Source of the DNA: Tupaia tana
Taxonomy: Eukaryota > Chordata > Mammalia > Scandentia > Tupaiidae
Assembly (NCBI GenBank): GCA_026018925.1
Contig: JAKSZU010000004.1
Coordinates: forward strand, 43,712,233-43,776,232
DNA: 64,000 bases
Reading direction: 5' to 3'
The notes under the pieces are model-generated. The model was given only the letters and a program-made list of their open reading frames with translations, did no database searches and was not told the origin of the DNA. The stretch's first letter is position 1. Every line of letters begins with the position of its first letter. Positions 1 to 10,609 of this stretch are shown here, piece after piece. Position numbers and translations under genes: made by a program.

Positions 1-85
1 CAATATACAGTGTACTCTGGATGAAAAAATCTCATTTTGTATGCAGTAATGATGTACAGCGAATGAATGCAAATAAATAAATTGA
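1..85 (+). mobile_element. L1 3' end fragment with A-rich tail
   Basis: The first 85 bases resemble the terminal 3' UTR of the other sense L1 copies in this window (near 53,450-53,540 and 57,000-57,073): a GTACAG-GAATGAATG motif followed by AAATAAATAAATTG and an A run. The element continues leftward outside the window. It runs into the AT microsatellite that follows. Confidence 0.55.
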
Positions 86-87
86 AA

Positions 88-173
88 AAAAAAATATATA
101 TATACACGTATATATATGTATATATATATATATGTGTATATATATATATATATACACATATATATATATATAT
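88..173. repeat. (AT)n/(TATATG)n microsatellite
   Basis: Alternating TA with interspersed TATATG, TACACA and CGTATA units directly follows the L1 A-tail. Microsatellites commonly nucleate from retrotransposon tails. Confidence 0.9.
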
Positions 174-401
174 CATTAACATGATCCAAATGAATTGTCT
201 ACATGATTATCCTTAAGACAAAACTGCAGCAAACTGTGGCACTAGCAAAAGTAAAACAAAAATAACAGCAATACCAAAAATAACCTCGGTTCAGAACAGA
301 AGTTTTAATAATCTCAAATGACAAATTTCATAATTCCCCAATAATACCAACATTATTGGACATTTATTATGTAATATGTTGAAACATCAATTATAACTGT
401 G

Positions 402-672
402 GGTTTTTTTGTTTTGTTTTGTTTTGCAATAGGGTGAGTGTACTTGCTGGAGAGAGACTGGGAAGTGGGGGCAGAGCAGGGGAGAGTGAGTGAGAAATCA
501 CCTTCCAGGGAGGATGACCATGCCATATTCCTTTCTCTTCCATTTCTCCTTTCAGGATTTTGGGCATACACACACACACCTGGTATGATTTTCCAGCTGC
601 CAGGTCCAAGACTTGAACCCAAAATCGACCTATGGGATCAAGCCACCTTCAACTCCACACCACCTGTTGGAC
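402..672 (-). mobile_element. tRNA-derived SINE, family A (old copy)
   Basis: Read on the minus strand it shows the family-A order: AGGTCCAACAGG-like 5' end near 672, B-box-like region, central AGGAGAAATGGAAGAGAAAGG, GTGATTTCTCACT, CT-rich part, TGCAATAGGGTG antisense end and a T-rich run (404-426) equivalent to the poly(A) tail. Many substitutions indicate an old insertion. Confidence 0.8.
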
Positions 673-778
673 CTAAATTTTTATTTTGAAATATTAAACA
701 TACTGAAAAGTAAAAATAATAAAAAGTCTAGGAACCTTGTACCCAGATTCATCAATTTTTATGCTATTACATTTGCTT

Positions 779-1047
779 GTTTTTTTTTTTTTTCTTTTTG
801 AAGAGGTTTTCGCTATAGGGCGCGTGCGCTCGCCAGACAGACAGAGAGAGACAGAGACAGAAAGTGAGAAATCACCCCCCAGGGATGGTCATGCCGCAAT
901 CCCTTCTCCTCCATTCTCCTCTCGGGATCTTGGGCACACACGCACACGCGCCCGGCGTGAGTTTTAAGCCACCGGGTCTGGGACCCGAACCGTGGTCGAC
1001 TACGTGGGAGTCCAGCGACAGCCATTACACTAACTGCTGGTCCCCCC
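779..1047 (-). mobile_element. tRNA-derived SINE, family A (young copy)
   Basis: Near-consensus antisense SINE: T tract, GAGGTTTTCGCTATAGGGCGCGTG, purine-rich stretch, GTGAGAAATCACCCCCCAGGG, then ACTAACTGCTGGTCCC at its 5' end. Short flanking direct repeats of about 10 bp, ACATTTGCTT (769-778) and ACATTTGTTT (1048-1057), fit a target-site duplication. CpGs are partly retained, indicating a recent insertion. Confidence 0.92.
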
Positions 1048-1474
1048 ACATTTGTTTTCTTATATATACACAAATAGACATGTACAAACAGCAATTTTGT
1101 ACAAATATATTTGTTTAATTTTATTGTTTAAACCATTTGTAAGTAAATTACAAACTTCATGTCACTTTACTCATTAGTATTTTAGTATATATTTTCAAAA
1201 AAGAAAGATATTCTCCTGCATATCAAAATAAGAAATTTAACATTAATATGTTTATCTTATCTATAACCTATATTCCAATTATGTCCATTTTTTCAATAAT
1301 TCCTTAACTGAATGAAATAAGCGCCCATAAGCCCATATAACAACTAGATAAATATTACCTAACTTTGTTAATTTATAAATAGATATTAATGTGGAAAAAT
1401 TGTACAGTTGGGAAAATCAAATTGCAATTAAAGTAAAAATTGGTTTGAGTAGTTATAAATATATATTAAATCTT
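1048..1474. other. AT-rich sequence, nothing recognised
   Basis: No open frame of note, no tRNA-like promoter and no LINE similarity that I can recognise. Confidence 0.5.
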
Positions 1475-1690
1475 GGCCCAAAATGGTGGCAGTCAGGTGT
1501 AAACTGAACTGCAATTCTGGAAACCACATGGCTGCCCTGGAGTTTGTATTCCCGGGTTTGCCTGAAAACACAGCTGGTGTACACATGCCCAAGATCCTGA
1601 GAAGCTACACAACTGGGGAAAGGGAATCATTGGGTGACAAGACCTAGTCAATGTTCTTCTCTTCCTATCCTTTTTGCACACATGGTCTCT
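1475..1690 (+). mobile_element. Degenerate SINE-like element (family A/B related)
   Basis: The order of TTGGCCCAAAATGGTGGCAG, ACCACATGGCTGCC, a GCCCAAGATCCTGAGA motif and TCTCTTCC matches the layout of the tRNA-derived SINEs here, but the B box is degraded and the copy is strongly diverged. Confidence 0.5.
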
Positions 1691-2217
1691 ATTATGTATA
1701 GGAAAAATATTCATGCTAAATGTGTAGAGATATTTAACAATTACATAGGAAAAGAGTCAACACAAACACAAACTTGTATCAATTTCCTTGACAGGAAAAA
1801 ACAAATTGACATCATCAGTATGACATCATGTGCCTTTGATATTATACCTCATAAATGATACAATGAAATGTTGGTGATATTTCCACTGCATAACTTGCCT
1901 GCATTCAATCATGAAAAATCATTAGGTCATTTTTTTTTTCACTGTAATACCACCAATTCCACTCTTACCTATTTTCCAGTCTTAATACCAGAAACGCTTA
2001 CTAGACATTTATTTAGTACTAGAGACACACTTCTCTTACTAAAGAACATATTTTTTTTTTCTTGTCCTAGAAAGGAAATATTTAGCATCACAATGGTTTC
2101 AGACTATGACTTGATTCTGGAAAAATTATTCAAGGATGCAGAATGGTAGTTATTTATAACACTTACGGTGTTTGACTTATCATGGGGCTTTCTTCACAGC
2201 TAGGAAAACCTAAACTA
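1691..2217. other. AT-rich sequence, nothing recognised
   Basis: Short T runs (1930-1940, 2050-2060) are present. No element or gene can be supported. Confidence 0.5.
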
Positions 2218-2231
2218 AAAAATAGGAACGT

Positions 2232-2435
2232 CATTGGGACCAGCAGTTAGCGTAATGGCTTTGTTGCTGAACTCCCATGTAGCTGACCACGGTTCGAGTC
2301 CCGGACCCAGTGGCTTAAACTCACGCCAGGCACATGTGCATGTGTGCCCGTCCAAGATCCCAAGAGGAGAATGGAGGAGAAGGGATTGTGGCATGGCCAT
2401 CCCCCCTGGGGGGGTGATTTCTTAAAAGGTAAAAG
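2232..2435 (+). mobile_element. tRNA-derived SINE, family A, 3'-truncated, with TSD
   Basis: Starts TCATTGGGACCAGCAGTTAGCG, has a B box in ACGGTTCGAGTCCCGG and the central GGAGAATGGAGGAGAAGGGA block, then stops shortly after GGTGATTTCTT. It lacks the CT-rich segment and the CCCTATAGC end. Perfect 14-bp direct repeats AAAAATAGGAACGT flank it (2218-2231 and 2436-2449), so the shortened form is what was inserted. Confidence 0.9.
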
Positions 2436-2449
2436 AAAAATAGGAACGT

Positions 2450-3479
2450 GGTTGTCTCTAATAGGGATAAAATTATAAATTTTTCTTATTAGATACTTCA
2501 AGGACAAAACTAATAGTCAAATTTTGTATATACAGTAAGCTGGACAGATAATGTATGTCATTCAATCTACCTGTCCAATGCATTAGTAACAAACAATCCA
2601 TCATGTAAACTATGCAAAAACAAACAAAAAAACAACTTCAAGAAATGGTCAATGACATTCTCTTCTTCAAGTATATAAAAGTCTTATTCTCTAGAAAGGA
2701 TATAATCACAATTATTTAAAAGATACAAACATCTTTCCAAATCAACACTCTTCCATAGTTATTATATACTTGCTTACCTACCTATCAGAAAGGCTAACTA
2801 TACTGACAGCAATATTTAACCAATTGTAGGGTTTATTGATGAGAATGGAGAGTCAATTCCCACCAAATAGCTCTGAGATAATATTCAAGCCAGTGCTTAT
2901 TTTCTGAGATTGTAAGACTAGCTTCTGCCTACAAGCACCTTATTCTCATGTCCCAAAAAGCGCAGTGTTAGCCCTGCGTTCCCCATCTCCCTGTATCTAT
3001 CCATCACTCACCGCTTAGTAAAAACAATGTTAGGTACTGAGTTTTTCTTCCTTTCTGCCTGAAACACCCATTCATCATGGCTCTGTGGTACTTATGAGGA
3101 GAATAGAATGTACCTAGCCACTGCCTTATATTCATTGTGATAACTACATTGTAGGCTGTTAAAATTTGCTCAGTTGTATGACACCTCCTTTGTATGTAAT
3201 TTTGGAGATCTAAAATTTGACAATGGGTCTGCTTTTCTTTCTTCTGTTTTGGCTTCCTTAGGGTCTATTATAACAGGCTTTTTCTCAATCTATCTTCTCC
3301 CTATTATATAGGACTAAAATGATACTTCTTGAGCTAAACTGATAACAGCAATTTATGTATCTTTCCTGAAGCTTACATATAGACCTCCCAGCTGTAATCT
3401 CATTTCTGATAAATAAAAATTAGTCACCTACCCTAACCAATAAATGAACTTTTAATACAGGCCATTTCCCTCCTTACTA
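2450..3479. other. Unassigned sequence
   Basis: About 1 kb with no SINE, LINE or open frame that I can name. It has ordinary AT-rich composition. Confidence 0.45.
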
Positions 3480-4135
3480 TCAAGCAATTACCCTTTGGAT
3501 ATGCCTGAAAACAAGAGCATCTTTGTAAAACCAAAATGGCGATTGATATATATTCAACACAGAACTTCATTGCTTGCAGGTTAGTAACTGTGGGAAGACT
3601 GTATCCTTATCTGTTTAATTAATGATGTAGGCTTTTATATTTGGTTTTCATAAGAAATCAGTGGTTGCCTGGTAACAGATTTGCCTGTGGGCTCCCAGAA
3701 GAAGCTGGGCTTTCTAAGCAAAGCACCCTGTTGTCTTATAAATAGGGCAGTAAAGCTTGCTCAAACACGCCTTAGGCATTCGGCAGCTCCTTTTCTGTAC
3801 AAGTATCTGATTCTGGCTGGGAAGTTTTCTTCACTATGGGGACACACTCACATGGACAAAGAGGATGAAGAAGAATGGCCCCAATTTCCATTTTAACCTA
3901 ATAGTATAAAGACAACAGACCAGAAAGACATTTGCTCTCATTTCCCAAAGTGGGATAATAAACCAATTTAGAGAAGTATTAATTAGCAGAAAATAAAAAT
4001 CAATTATGATTCCTGGACAATTTAGCTTCAGGACAAACTAAAGCACAGCAGGACATTGGCAAACCATGTAACCAAAACAGAGGCATTGGAAAAAAATCCT
4101 ACTTATGGAAATTGATTCTGTAAGTTAAGTATTGC
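3480..4135. other. Repeat-free island of more balanced composition
   Basis: This stretch lacks recognisable transposons and has less biased composition than its neighbours, including a TTTAATTAATGATG homeodomain-type AT core near 3,616 and a TGGTTGCCTGGTAACAGATT motif near 3,662. A 71-codon frame (3,681-3,896) has no recognisable domain and is probably chance. Candidate conserved non-coding element only. Confidence 0.3.
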
Positions 4136-4139
4136 TGAT

Positions 4140-4500
4140 AAGAGGCTTTGTTCAGTCAGGGTTACTGTTCTCCCTGCTAACTTTTGTTGCTTATATTAAA
4201 TTATTTTCCATTTATCCTGTATAACTGTTTGTTATGACAATCCAAGCTCTAAGAGCACAGGATGCTCTTCTCCTTTCTCACGTAAGTTCGAAGCCAAGAG
4301 CAGAGGGTGACACAGTGTGTGCCCAATTAATGCTTGCTGAATAATAGTTGAAAGTACCTCAAGTAGTCTATGAACACTTGAAGGACAGCGACAATGTAAC
4401 ACTCTGGGGTGGGTTATTTCTTTGCTTTTTAATTTTCAGTGCCTAGCACATAGTTGTTGTTCAATAAAGTTGTATAAAATGAGTAGTAACATGAGTGAAT
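4140..4500 (+). mobile_element. L2/MIR-type LINE 3' ends (ancient)
   Basis: Two stretches end in the L2/MIR 3' signature: GACACAGTGTGTGCCCAATTAATGCTTGCTGAATAA near 4,308 and CAGTGCCTAGCACATAG followed by TTCAATAAAG near 4,438. These resemble the 'cagtgcctggcacatagtag' hallmark of L2 tails. Confidence 0.6.
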
Positions 4501-4556
4501 GGATAGATGGATAGATGGGTAGGTAGATGACTAGATGGATGGATGAATAAATAAAA
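4497..4556. repeat. (ATGG/ATAG/GTAG)n imperfect microsatellite
   Basis: Tetranucleotide GGAT/AGAT/GTAG units directly follow the L2-type tail. Confidence 0.8.
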
Positions 4557-4861
4557 AAATATAAATGAATGAGTGACTAAAGAAAAGACAAAAGAAATAA
4601 TGGAACCTCTTTCCTGGTGAAAGAATGAATTAAAAGTTACTAACATATAATAACACCATCTAGTGGTAACTAAAAAGCATACATAAAACATTTCAAGCAG
4701 GCAGTACTGATGAGATGCTTGACAAGGCTATTTTTTTTTTTTTGATACAATCATTGAATGACTGTGGATATATGATAGGATAAAAATCATTGCCATATGC
4801 ATTCTAAGAATTTATTGAGATTAATTATTCACTAAAATCTCTAATGAAGAATGCTTTAACT

Positions 4862-4990
4862 ATTTAAAAATTAGCTACTATTTATTAAGTGCCTACTATA
4901 TTACAGGTACATTTTGCAAATTATTTCTAATCTCTAACACATATCAAGTTAGGCATTCTCTTCTCCCTTTCTCACTGACAAGATTAAGAG
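4862..4990 (-). mobile_element. MIR fragment (ancient)
   Basis: ACTATTTATTAAGTGCCTAC, TACAGGTACATT and CTCTAACACATATCAAG follow the antisense MIR order 'tatttattgagcgcttactatgtgccaggcac...'. Confidence 0.65.
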
Positions 4991-5249
4991 ACTTGTAAAT
5001 ACTCCATGTAAACTAAGAAAAATATACCTGTATTATGCAAAATAAATTGCAGAGAATCATTCCACATGTATTAAAATGTTATTAAATTTCCAAATAGATG
5101 TTTAAAGTTGAAGTCAATTTAAGTTTTAGAATTTATCTATGTGGAACGTAAAATATTGAATATGAATTACCAAATCTTCCCTTACCTTAGAATCTTGGTA
5201 TATTTAATCAACAAGAAAGTAAACAAAATTTTGTAAAAATTATACACTA

Positions 5250-5507
5250 AGAGGCCAGCAGGTGGCATGGTAGTTAAGGCACTAGTCAACCATGATTCAA
5301 TTCCCAGACCTGGCACCTTGAAAAATCACAGGAGGTACGTTGGGTGTGTGCCCATAATCCCAGGAGAAGAATAGAGGAGAAGGGCTTACAGAGTGTCAAC
5401 TCTCGTGGAAGGTGGTTTCTCACTTTCATTCTTTGTCTCTCTTCCACGAGCACAAGAGCCCTTTGGTAAAAATCTTAAAAAAATAAATAAATAAATAAAA
5501 TCAACAC
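5250..5507 (+). mobile_element. tRNA-derived SINE, family A (older copy)
   Basis: AGGCCAGCAGGTGGCATGG start, degraded B box (GATTCAATTCCCAG), GTGTGCCCATAATCCCAGGAG, central block and GGTGGTTTCTCACTTT, ending with a (TAAA)n A-rich tail at 5,478-5,500. Confidence 0.82.
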
Positions 5508-5750
5508 TGTGATATGTTTGAAATTTTTGTTATTCTTTTTTTTTTTTTTTGCTATAAGTAGTAAAGATTTGAGAAAATTAGTTACATTGATTTTCTAGTT
5601 GACATAAACAGAAGTCCTGTCAAACTTTTGGCAAAAGATAGAGTACTTATTAGAAAATGTTAAAGTATCAATTTGAGTTATAAGATTTTTTGTGCTATCC
5701 AGAAATATTTTTTTTCTATTTAGGTAGGTAAAAATTCTCAGAATTTTTAA
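5508..5750. other. AT-rich sequence with poly(T) run
   Basis: T15 run at about 5,536-5,550; nothing else recognised. Confidence 0.5.
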
Positions 5751-5751
5751 A

Positions 5752-5970
5752 AAGATTATTTATTTATTCTTTCCACAATCAAGGAAGAGACAGAGATGGC
5801 ATCCCCACCAGGGTCTCGACTCCATGACCTACCTCCAGCAGTCCAAATGATGAGTACATACGTGTCTGACATACTCAGCAAGGTCTCTAGATGTGAACTC
5901 AGAATTTTCCCGTGAATCAACCTCACACAGGGCACTGCGTTTTACACTACACTATTGTATCCCAGTGTCC
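5752..5970 (-). mobile_element. tRNA-derived SINE, family B (diverged)
   Basis: Begins with AAAGATTATTTATTTATTC (antisense tail), then AGGAAGAGACAGAGATGGCA, GGTCTCGACTCCATGACC and ends GGGCACTGCGTTTTACACTACACTA, the antisense equivalent of a TAGTGTAGTG A-box region. The layout matches the copies near 16.2, 53.9 and 56.4 kb. Confidence 0.6.
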
Positions 5971-6835
5971 AGAGATATTTCAATACTATCTTCTATTACT
6001 TCAATTACTACTTACAGTTTCATGAGTAGATTTTGAAAACAAAAAGGGGAGGAAGGCTTAATATTAAAAAAAGTGAATTGGAATTCACTATTTCCCATAG
6101 TAAGATATAGAAATGATCTATATTAATATCACTTGAGTGTCAATAATACATTCCTTTTCTTAAAGTGAGAATTATTTCTTGAAGTATATTTGTGTTTACT
6201 AAGATATGCAATTTGTTCTTTGTTAAAACAGTGAAACTGTAACAAGTGATAAAAGAAACTCACAAAGCAGAATATTCTCTGTCATTGAAAATAATTGCCT
6301 TATACACACTAGTTTTGTAACCTAAATAAAACTGTAAATAAAACAATGAACTGCTCATCTTTCTATACATTTCATAATATTCTTTCTTAAAAGAGTAAAC
6401 CATTTTGCTGCATCTGTCATATTGGAAACATGTCAACTTACTGGTAATTCTAGGAGTGGATAGCAAAAAAAATGGCAAAGCAATAGTTTTGAAAATATAA
6501 TGTTTGAGCCAAGTAGAACACAGCAACTCAACATTTCTAAACAGAACATACTAAAACTATTTTATAAAAATTAATTTTAAAAAATTAGGACTCTGAACTT
6601 TGAAGCAAAGCTCATAATCCTAAAATGCAGTACTCTCTAAAATTTGTTTCTCATTTCTATTGGATAGCCTTTGACAACAGAAGTCTTTCTTATAACTCTA
6701 ATTAATTCATCTGTTCAAATCTGTATCACCATTAATAAGTAATTAAAAATACCCATACATCAAATAAAACCAAAAGTCCTCATTAAACTTAGTGATTTAT
6801 TTTTGCAATGATAAGCTATCACCATAATAGTAGTG
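5971..6835. other. AT-rich sequence, nothing recognised
   Basis: No element is recognised. An 88-codon antisense frame (6,260-6,526) has no domain signature. Confidence 0.45.
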
Positions 6836-7253
6836 GGTAAGGGTGATTAAGGACGCAGACTCTAGAATAAAATTGCCTTGGTTCTAGTACTTGGTAAATC
6901 TCTGAACAGGGTATTATCACTTTGCATTCAGGATGAATCATAACACTGAGAAAATAAAAGTACCTATATAACATTGCTATAAAGATTAAATGAAACCGGG
7001 ACCAGCAGTTAGCGTAATGGCTATGTCGCTGGACTCCCACGTAGTCGAACGCGGTTCGAGTCCCGGACCCGGCGGCTTAAACTTATACCAGGCGCGTGTG
7101 CGTGCGTGCCCAAGATCCCGAGAGGAGAATGGAGGAGAAGGGATTGTGGCGTGGCCATCCCCCCTGGGGGGCGATTTCTCACTTTTTATCTCTCTGTCTC
7201 TGTCTGTCTGGCGAGCGCACGCGCCCTATAGCAGAAACCTCTCCAAAAAAAAA

Positions 7254-7285
<32 letters not shown>

Positions 7286-7340
7286 TTAAATGAAACCAAT
7301 GATGTTGGGTATCATCATTAACTAATTCTGAGTGAACCAA
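6836..7340 (+). mobile_element. MIR element, interrupted by a young SINE
   Basis: GACGCAGACTCTAGAATAAAATTGCCTTGGTTCTAG through TATAAAGATTAAATGAAA matches the sense order of MIR (tRNA-like head, core, 'aggattaaatgag' region). The MIR is split at 6,998-7,280 by a near-consensus SINE A. Confidence 0.65.
6998..7280 (+). mobile_element. tRNA-derived SINE, family A (young, near-consensus)
   Basis: Best reference copy in the window. It starts GGGACCAGCAGTTAGCGTAA (A box about 7,009-7,020), has an intact B box GGTTCGAGTCC at 7,053-7,063, the central GGAGAATGGAGGAGAAGGGA block, a C6TGG6-type stem, CT-rich segment and CCCTATAGCAGAAACCTCTCC, then a poly(A) tail with G interruptions. A perfect 17-bp TSD, AAAGATTAAATGAAACC, lies at 6,981-6,997 and 7,281-7,297. 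Non-autonomous; presumably mobilised by L1. Confidence 0.97.
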
Positions 7341-7960
7341 TTTAAGTTCCACAATGCATAGAATCATGTATACTTTTCAATGCTGACCCCAATACCTAAT
7401 CTGATGTACAGAAAACACTAGCTACAGAAAAATATTTGCTGAATACATAGAATAATGTATGAATAAGAGTAAAATATGAGAGGGATGGCTAAAAGTATAC
7501 ACATTATGTGATTACCATTTCCCCTACCTATCATTTGGTAATGAAAAATGAAATATCTTAACAGTATCTCTTTCTTCCCAACAGCTTGTTTTGTTGTTGG
7601 GCTAAGTGGACAAAATATTCTATATGGTCTCTGAGAAAAACTGTTTCCCTGTGGCAATATAGCAGCAATTTTCTCCCAAACTGATTTTCAATGATCCTTT
7701 ACATTATTAAGTATTTGGAATAACATGTGAAAGTGATGAAAATCTTTTGGCAGGTTTTGAAAGGCTCCTCCTCACAGTTCATGTTGTGATGTTTGATATT
7801 TACATTCATATCTTCCAGGGGTCCTGTCATTTTTACTGGGTGGAGGCAATTACATTTTTTAGTATCTGGGAAGTAGGGATGCTGTTTTTGACTTAGTGAC
7901 TGACACCAGATGCTTTAGAGCATTCTCATTTTGACCTGAAAATAAGGAAGCTGAATTAAG
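7298..7960. other. Unassigned sequence
   Basis: No element or gene recognised. A 79-codon antisense frame (7,418-7,657) has no domain signature. Confidence 0.4.
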
Positions 7961-7962
7961 AA

Positions 7963-8195
7963 TAATAAAACTAGTATTTCTTGAGAAACTATTGTGCATG
8001 TGTTTTTTCCCATGTGTTATATAATTTAATCATAAAACTATTTTATTTTATAATCGAGGAAGTTGAGGTTCAGACAGCTCAGGAAATTCTCTGAATTAAA
8101 CAAATGAGGCATGACAAAGGAAAAATTCAGATACTTTTGTGTCACATTCTGAAATTCATTCTTATACTGCTAGATCATTCTTCCTTTAACTGTTC
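7963..8195 (-). mobile_element. MIR element (ancient)
   Basis: ACTAGTATTTCTTGAGAAAC, CATGTGTTATATAATTTAAT and GAGGAAGTTGAGGTTCAGAC reproduce the antisense MIR order ('...gaggaaactgaggcacagagag...'). Confidence 0.7.
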
Positions 8196-8199
8196 AAAA

Positions 8200-8845
8200 G
8201 AATATATCAAAAGATAATACCTCATAAATTGTGTTCCAAGAAGACTAATGATCCTTAGAGCACTGTAAAGTTAAACATGTTCTCTCAAAAAAAGGATCTG
8301 TGTCCTTTAATTTTGGAAAATACTATGTTTATGATCAAAATGAAGCATCAATTCTAGGGTGAGATTATTAAGTATATGTGCTCTTCTCCTGTTTTCAACA
8401 AATTTAGAAACATTGTTTTACCTGATTCAAAAGCTGGATGGAGCCTGGATTTGTGAGATTCCATATAGAAGACAGTCACCCTATAGAGCTACTTGATCAG
8501 AATATCAACATTGGAATTTACAGCAACAAAAAATAAAACTTACTGTGTTAAGAGCACTTATCTCAGGCATACTTCTTAAGGAAGTTCACCTGCCTAATAA
8601 AGATGTCTAGACATTTCAGAAACTTCAGAGACAAATTTCATTACACTTCAAAACCAATCAATTATTAACAAGGAAGTTGTTCCTAAGGAACATGATAAGA
8701 ATAAAAGACCTCTTGTCCATCAACCTTTGTTGTATAAAACCTCTGAGCACTTATCATATCCTTCTTGCTAAGAATATCTTTTCAATATCTTCTAGGAGTT
8801 CGGAGGCATGTTAAGGAGGTAGCACCTTAAAATGATTAGAAAATA
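8200..8845. other. Unassigned sequence
   Basis: AT-rich, with no recognisable element or frame. Confidence 0.4.
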
Positions 8846-8846
8846 T

Positions 8847-9150
8847 AGGACCAGCAGGCAGTATGGTGGTTAAAGGCTCTGGACTCCTACATGGCTGATG
8901 GCAGTTCAAGTCCCAGCCCTGGTGGCTTGAAACTCATGCCGAGTACATGTGTATGCACGCCAAAAATCCCAGAAGAGTGAAGGAAAAGGGAATTGCAGCA
9001 TGGCCATTCCCACTGGGGTGATTTCTCATCTTCTCTCTATCTCTCTGGCAAGTACACATGTACTATTGCAAAATCCTTAGATAGAAAAAGAAAGGGGGTT
9101 GGGGAGAGAATGAGAGAAAGAAAGGAAGAAGGGAGAAAGGGAAAATGTGA
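8847..9150 (+). mobile_element. tRNA-derived SINE, family A with purine-rich tail
   Basis: AGGACCAGCAGGCAGTATGG start, B-box relic GCAGTTCAAGTCCCAG, GGCTTGAAACTCATGCC, central block, GGGGTGATTTCTCATC and a GCAAGTACACATGTACTATT end near 9,070. The tail has degenerated into a GA-rich stretch (9,078-9,150). Confidence 0.85.
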
Positions 9151-9254
9151 TGACACACACAGCAAATGGAAGTACAGAGTTGGTATTTCAACCTCCTTTA
9201 TAGTATAAGGAAAGTTTTTATTTGATAGTTAATTTTTAAGCTAAAAAGTATGAA

Positions 9255-9510
9255 CATGAATTTGACAGATGGCCAAGAGGAGTGGTAGATGTTTCAGGCA
9301 GATGGAACCATATGAAAAACAGCACAAAATTAGAAAAGGCATGGCACACAGAGACATTCAGTATGGATGATTTGGAAGGTAGTGGGGGGCGGGGACTGAT
9401 AGGTAGACAGTGAAGATATGAATATAAGATTAACAGCCTAGATTAGAATCAAGGTTGTGAGATGCCATGTCTTACTAAAGAATTTCTTTCCATAGGCTTT
9501 AAATAAGGTT
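9255..9510 (-). mobile_element. L2 LINE fragment (tentative)
   Basis: GTTTCAGGCAGATGGAACC and ATGAAAAACAGCACAAAATT resemble the antisense L2 segment 'ttccaggcagagggaacagcatgtgcaaa'. Diverged. Confidence 0.45.
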
Positions 9511-9675
9511 CCATTATAGTTCATTAACAGTCCTACAGTTAACTATTTGGTCCAGTTCTATGTTTCCCAGCATGGCTTTTTTCATGCTAAGGACTCTGAA
9601 ATATTCACCTTTATATACATAATGATATATACAATACTCAGTAAAATATAAAAATAAACATATTTGTTTAAAAAA

Positions 9676-9890
9676 TTGATTTGGGCCAATCTTAGAGGTA
9701 CAGATAGGAGGATGCTACTGTGCATTGACAGACTGCACTGGGAGCTTGGGTTCCGCTCCTGGACCAAGCTAACCAGGCTGAGTGCAGTGGCGTGCACCTA
9801 TGGTCCTGGTAGACAGGTGGCAAGGGAAGAAATGGTTGTGATTGACTGACACTGTCAAAAATACCTCCCTTTCCCTCATTAAAAGAAAAA
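9676..9890 (+). mobile_element. 7SL-derived (Alu/FLAM-like) SINE, possibly with a tRNA-like 5' half
   Basis: CAGGCTGAGTGCAGTGGCGT through GCACCTATGGTCCTGGTAG (9,774-9,815) matches the 7SL/Alu left arm 'ggctgggcgcggtggcgcgcacctgtagtccc', and GACTGACACTGTCAAAAATA resembles the Alu 'gagaccctgtctcaaaaa' end. The preceding 100 bp contains GGTTCCGCTCC (B-box-like), so this may be a tRNA/7SL composite. The 7SL part is fairly secure; the tRNA part is inference. Confidence 0.55.
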
Positions 9891-9894
9891 GGGG

Positions 9895-10395
9895 ATCTTA
9901 TTAATCGCACAACTGGAAATAGTCTAAAACGATTACATGGGTTAGGCTTGAGCAAAAGCTTTCAAAATATATGCCAAAGACCTGATCAAAGAAAAGTAAA
10001 GACATAAAGGCCTGTGCTTGTAAGGGAGAATGGTAAAAAGTGAGAGAGGGAATAGACTTATGAAAGGCATTTACAGTGGACTCTTTGTTTTAGAAGAAAA
10101 AAAGTGCTGTTCCCAAAGTGTGAGTGGAGTTGTCAGTAGATGACTCCTTTTTTGTGTGTGTAGACCAGGACATATTGGGAAAAAAGGGTACAAACTGAAA
10201 AGAAGAGGGTGGCCTATTTCTATTTACAAAAGTTACAAGTAAAATGGGATTATCTGAATTTGTTAAAGCTCACAGGTCAGATAGGGTGCACTAAAAAAGG
10301 AATGATACGTAAGAGAAACTCTTGTAAATAAAAGAGGAAATTCAAAGGATAGAGTAAAATGTTAGAAGGTAAAGGAAAGTATAGGGAGAGAGAAA
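9895..10395. other. Unassigned A/G-rich sequence
   Basis: No recognised element or gene. Confidence 0.4.
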
Positions 10396-10399
10396 GTTT

Positions 10400-10605
10400 G
10401 GTCCAATGTGGGTCACAGCAGTAGTGCAATTGGACCCACGTAGGATAGCTCACGAGTTTGTATCCTAGGACCTTTCTTGGCAAGCTGAGAGCATGCACAG
10501 CACATCATCTGGGCTGGCTGATGCTGAGGGTGGGTTGTGCCATAAAGATACTGTGGGAAGATGCCTGTTGTTCTGTTTCTTTCTTTGCCTCATGAAATGA
10601 CTAAA
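10400..10605 (+). mobile_element. tRNA-derived SINE, family B
   Basis: GTAGTGCAATTGGACCCACG and CACGAGTTTGTATCCTAGGA match the reverse complement of the 16.2-kb element (GTAATGCAATTGGAACTACA, TCATAGGTTTGTATACTGAG). TCTGGGCTGGCTGATGCTGA and a final CTTTGCCTCATGAAATGAC are also shared. Confidence 0.65.
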
Positions 10606-10609
10606 CAAA

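Noticed and set aside
7000-7063. tRNA genes at the SINE heads
   Set aside because: A and B boxes are present, but the sequence cannot complete an acceptor stem and is always followed by the SINE body; these are tRNA-derived SINEs.
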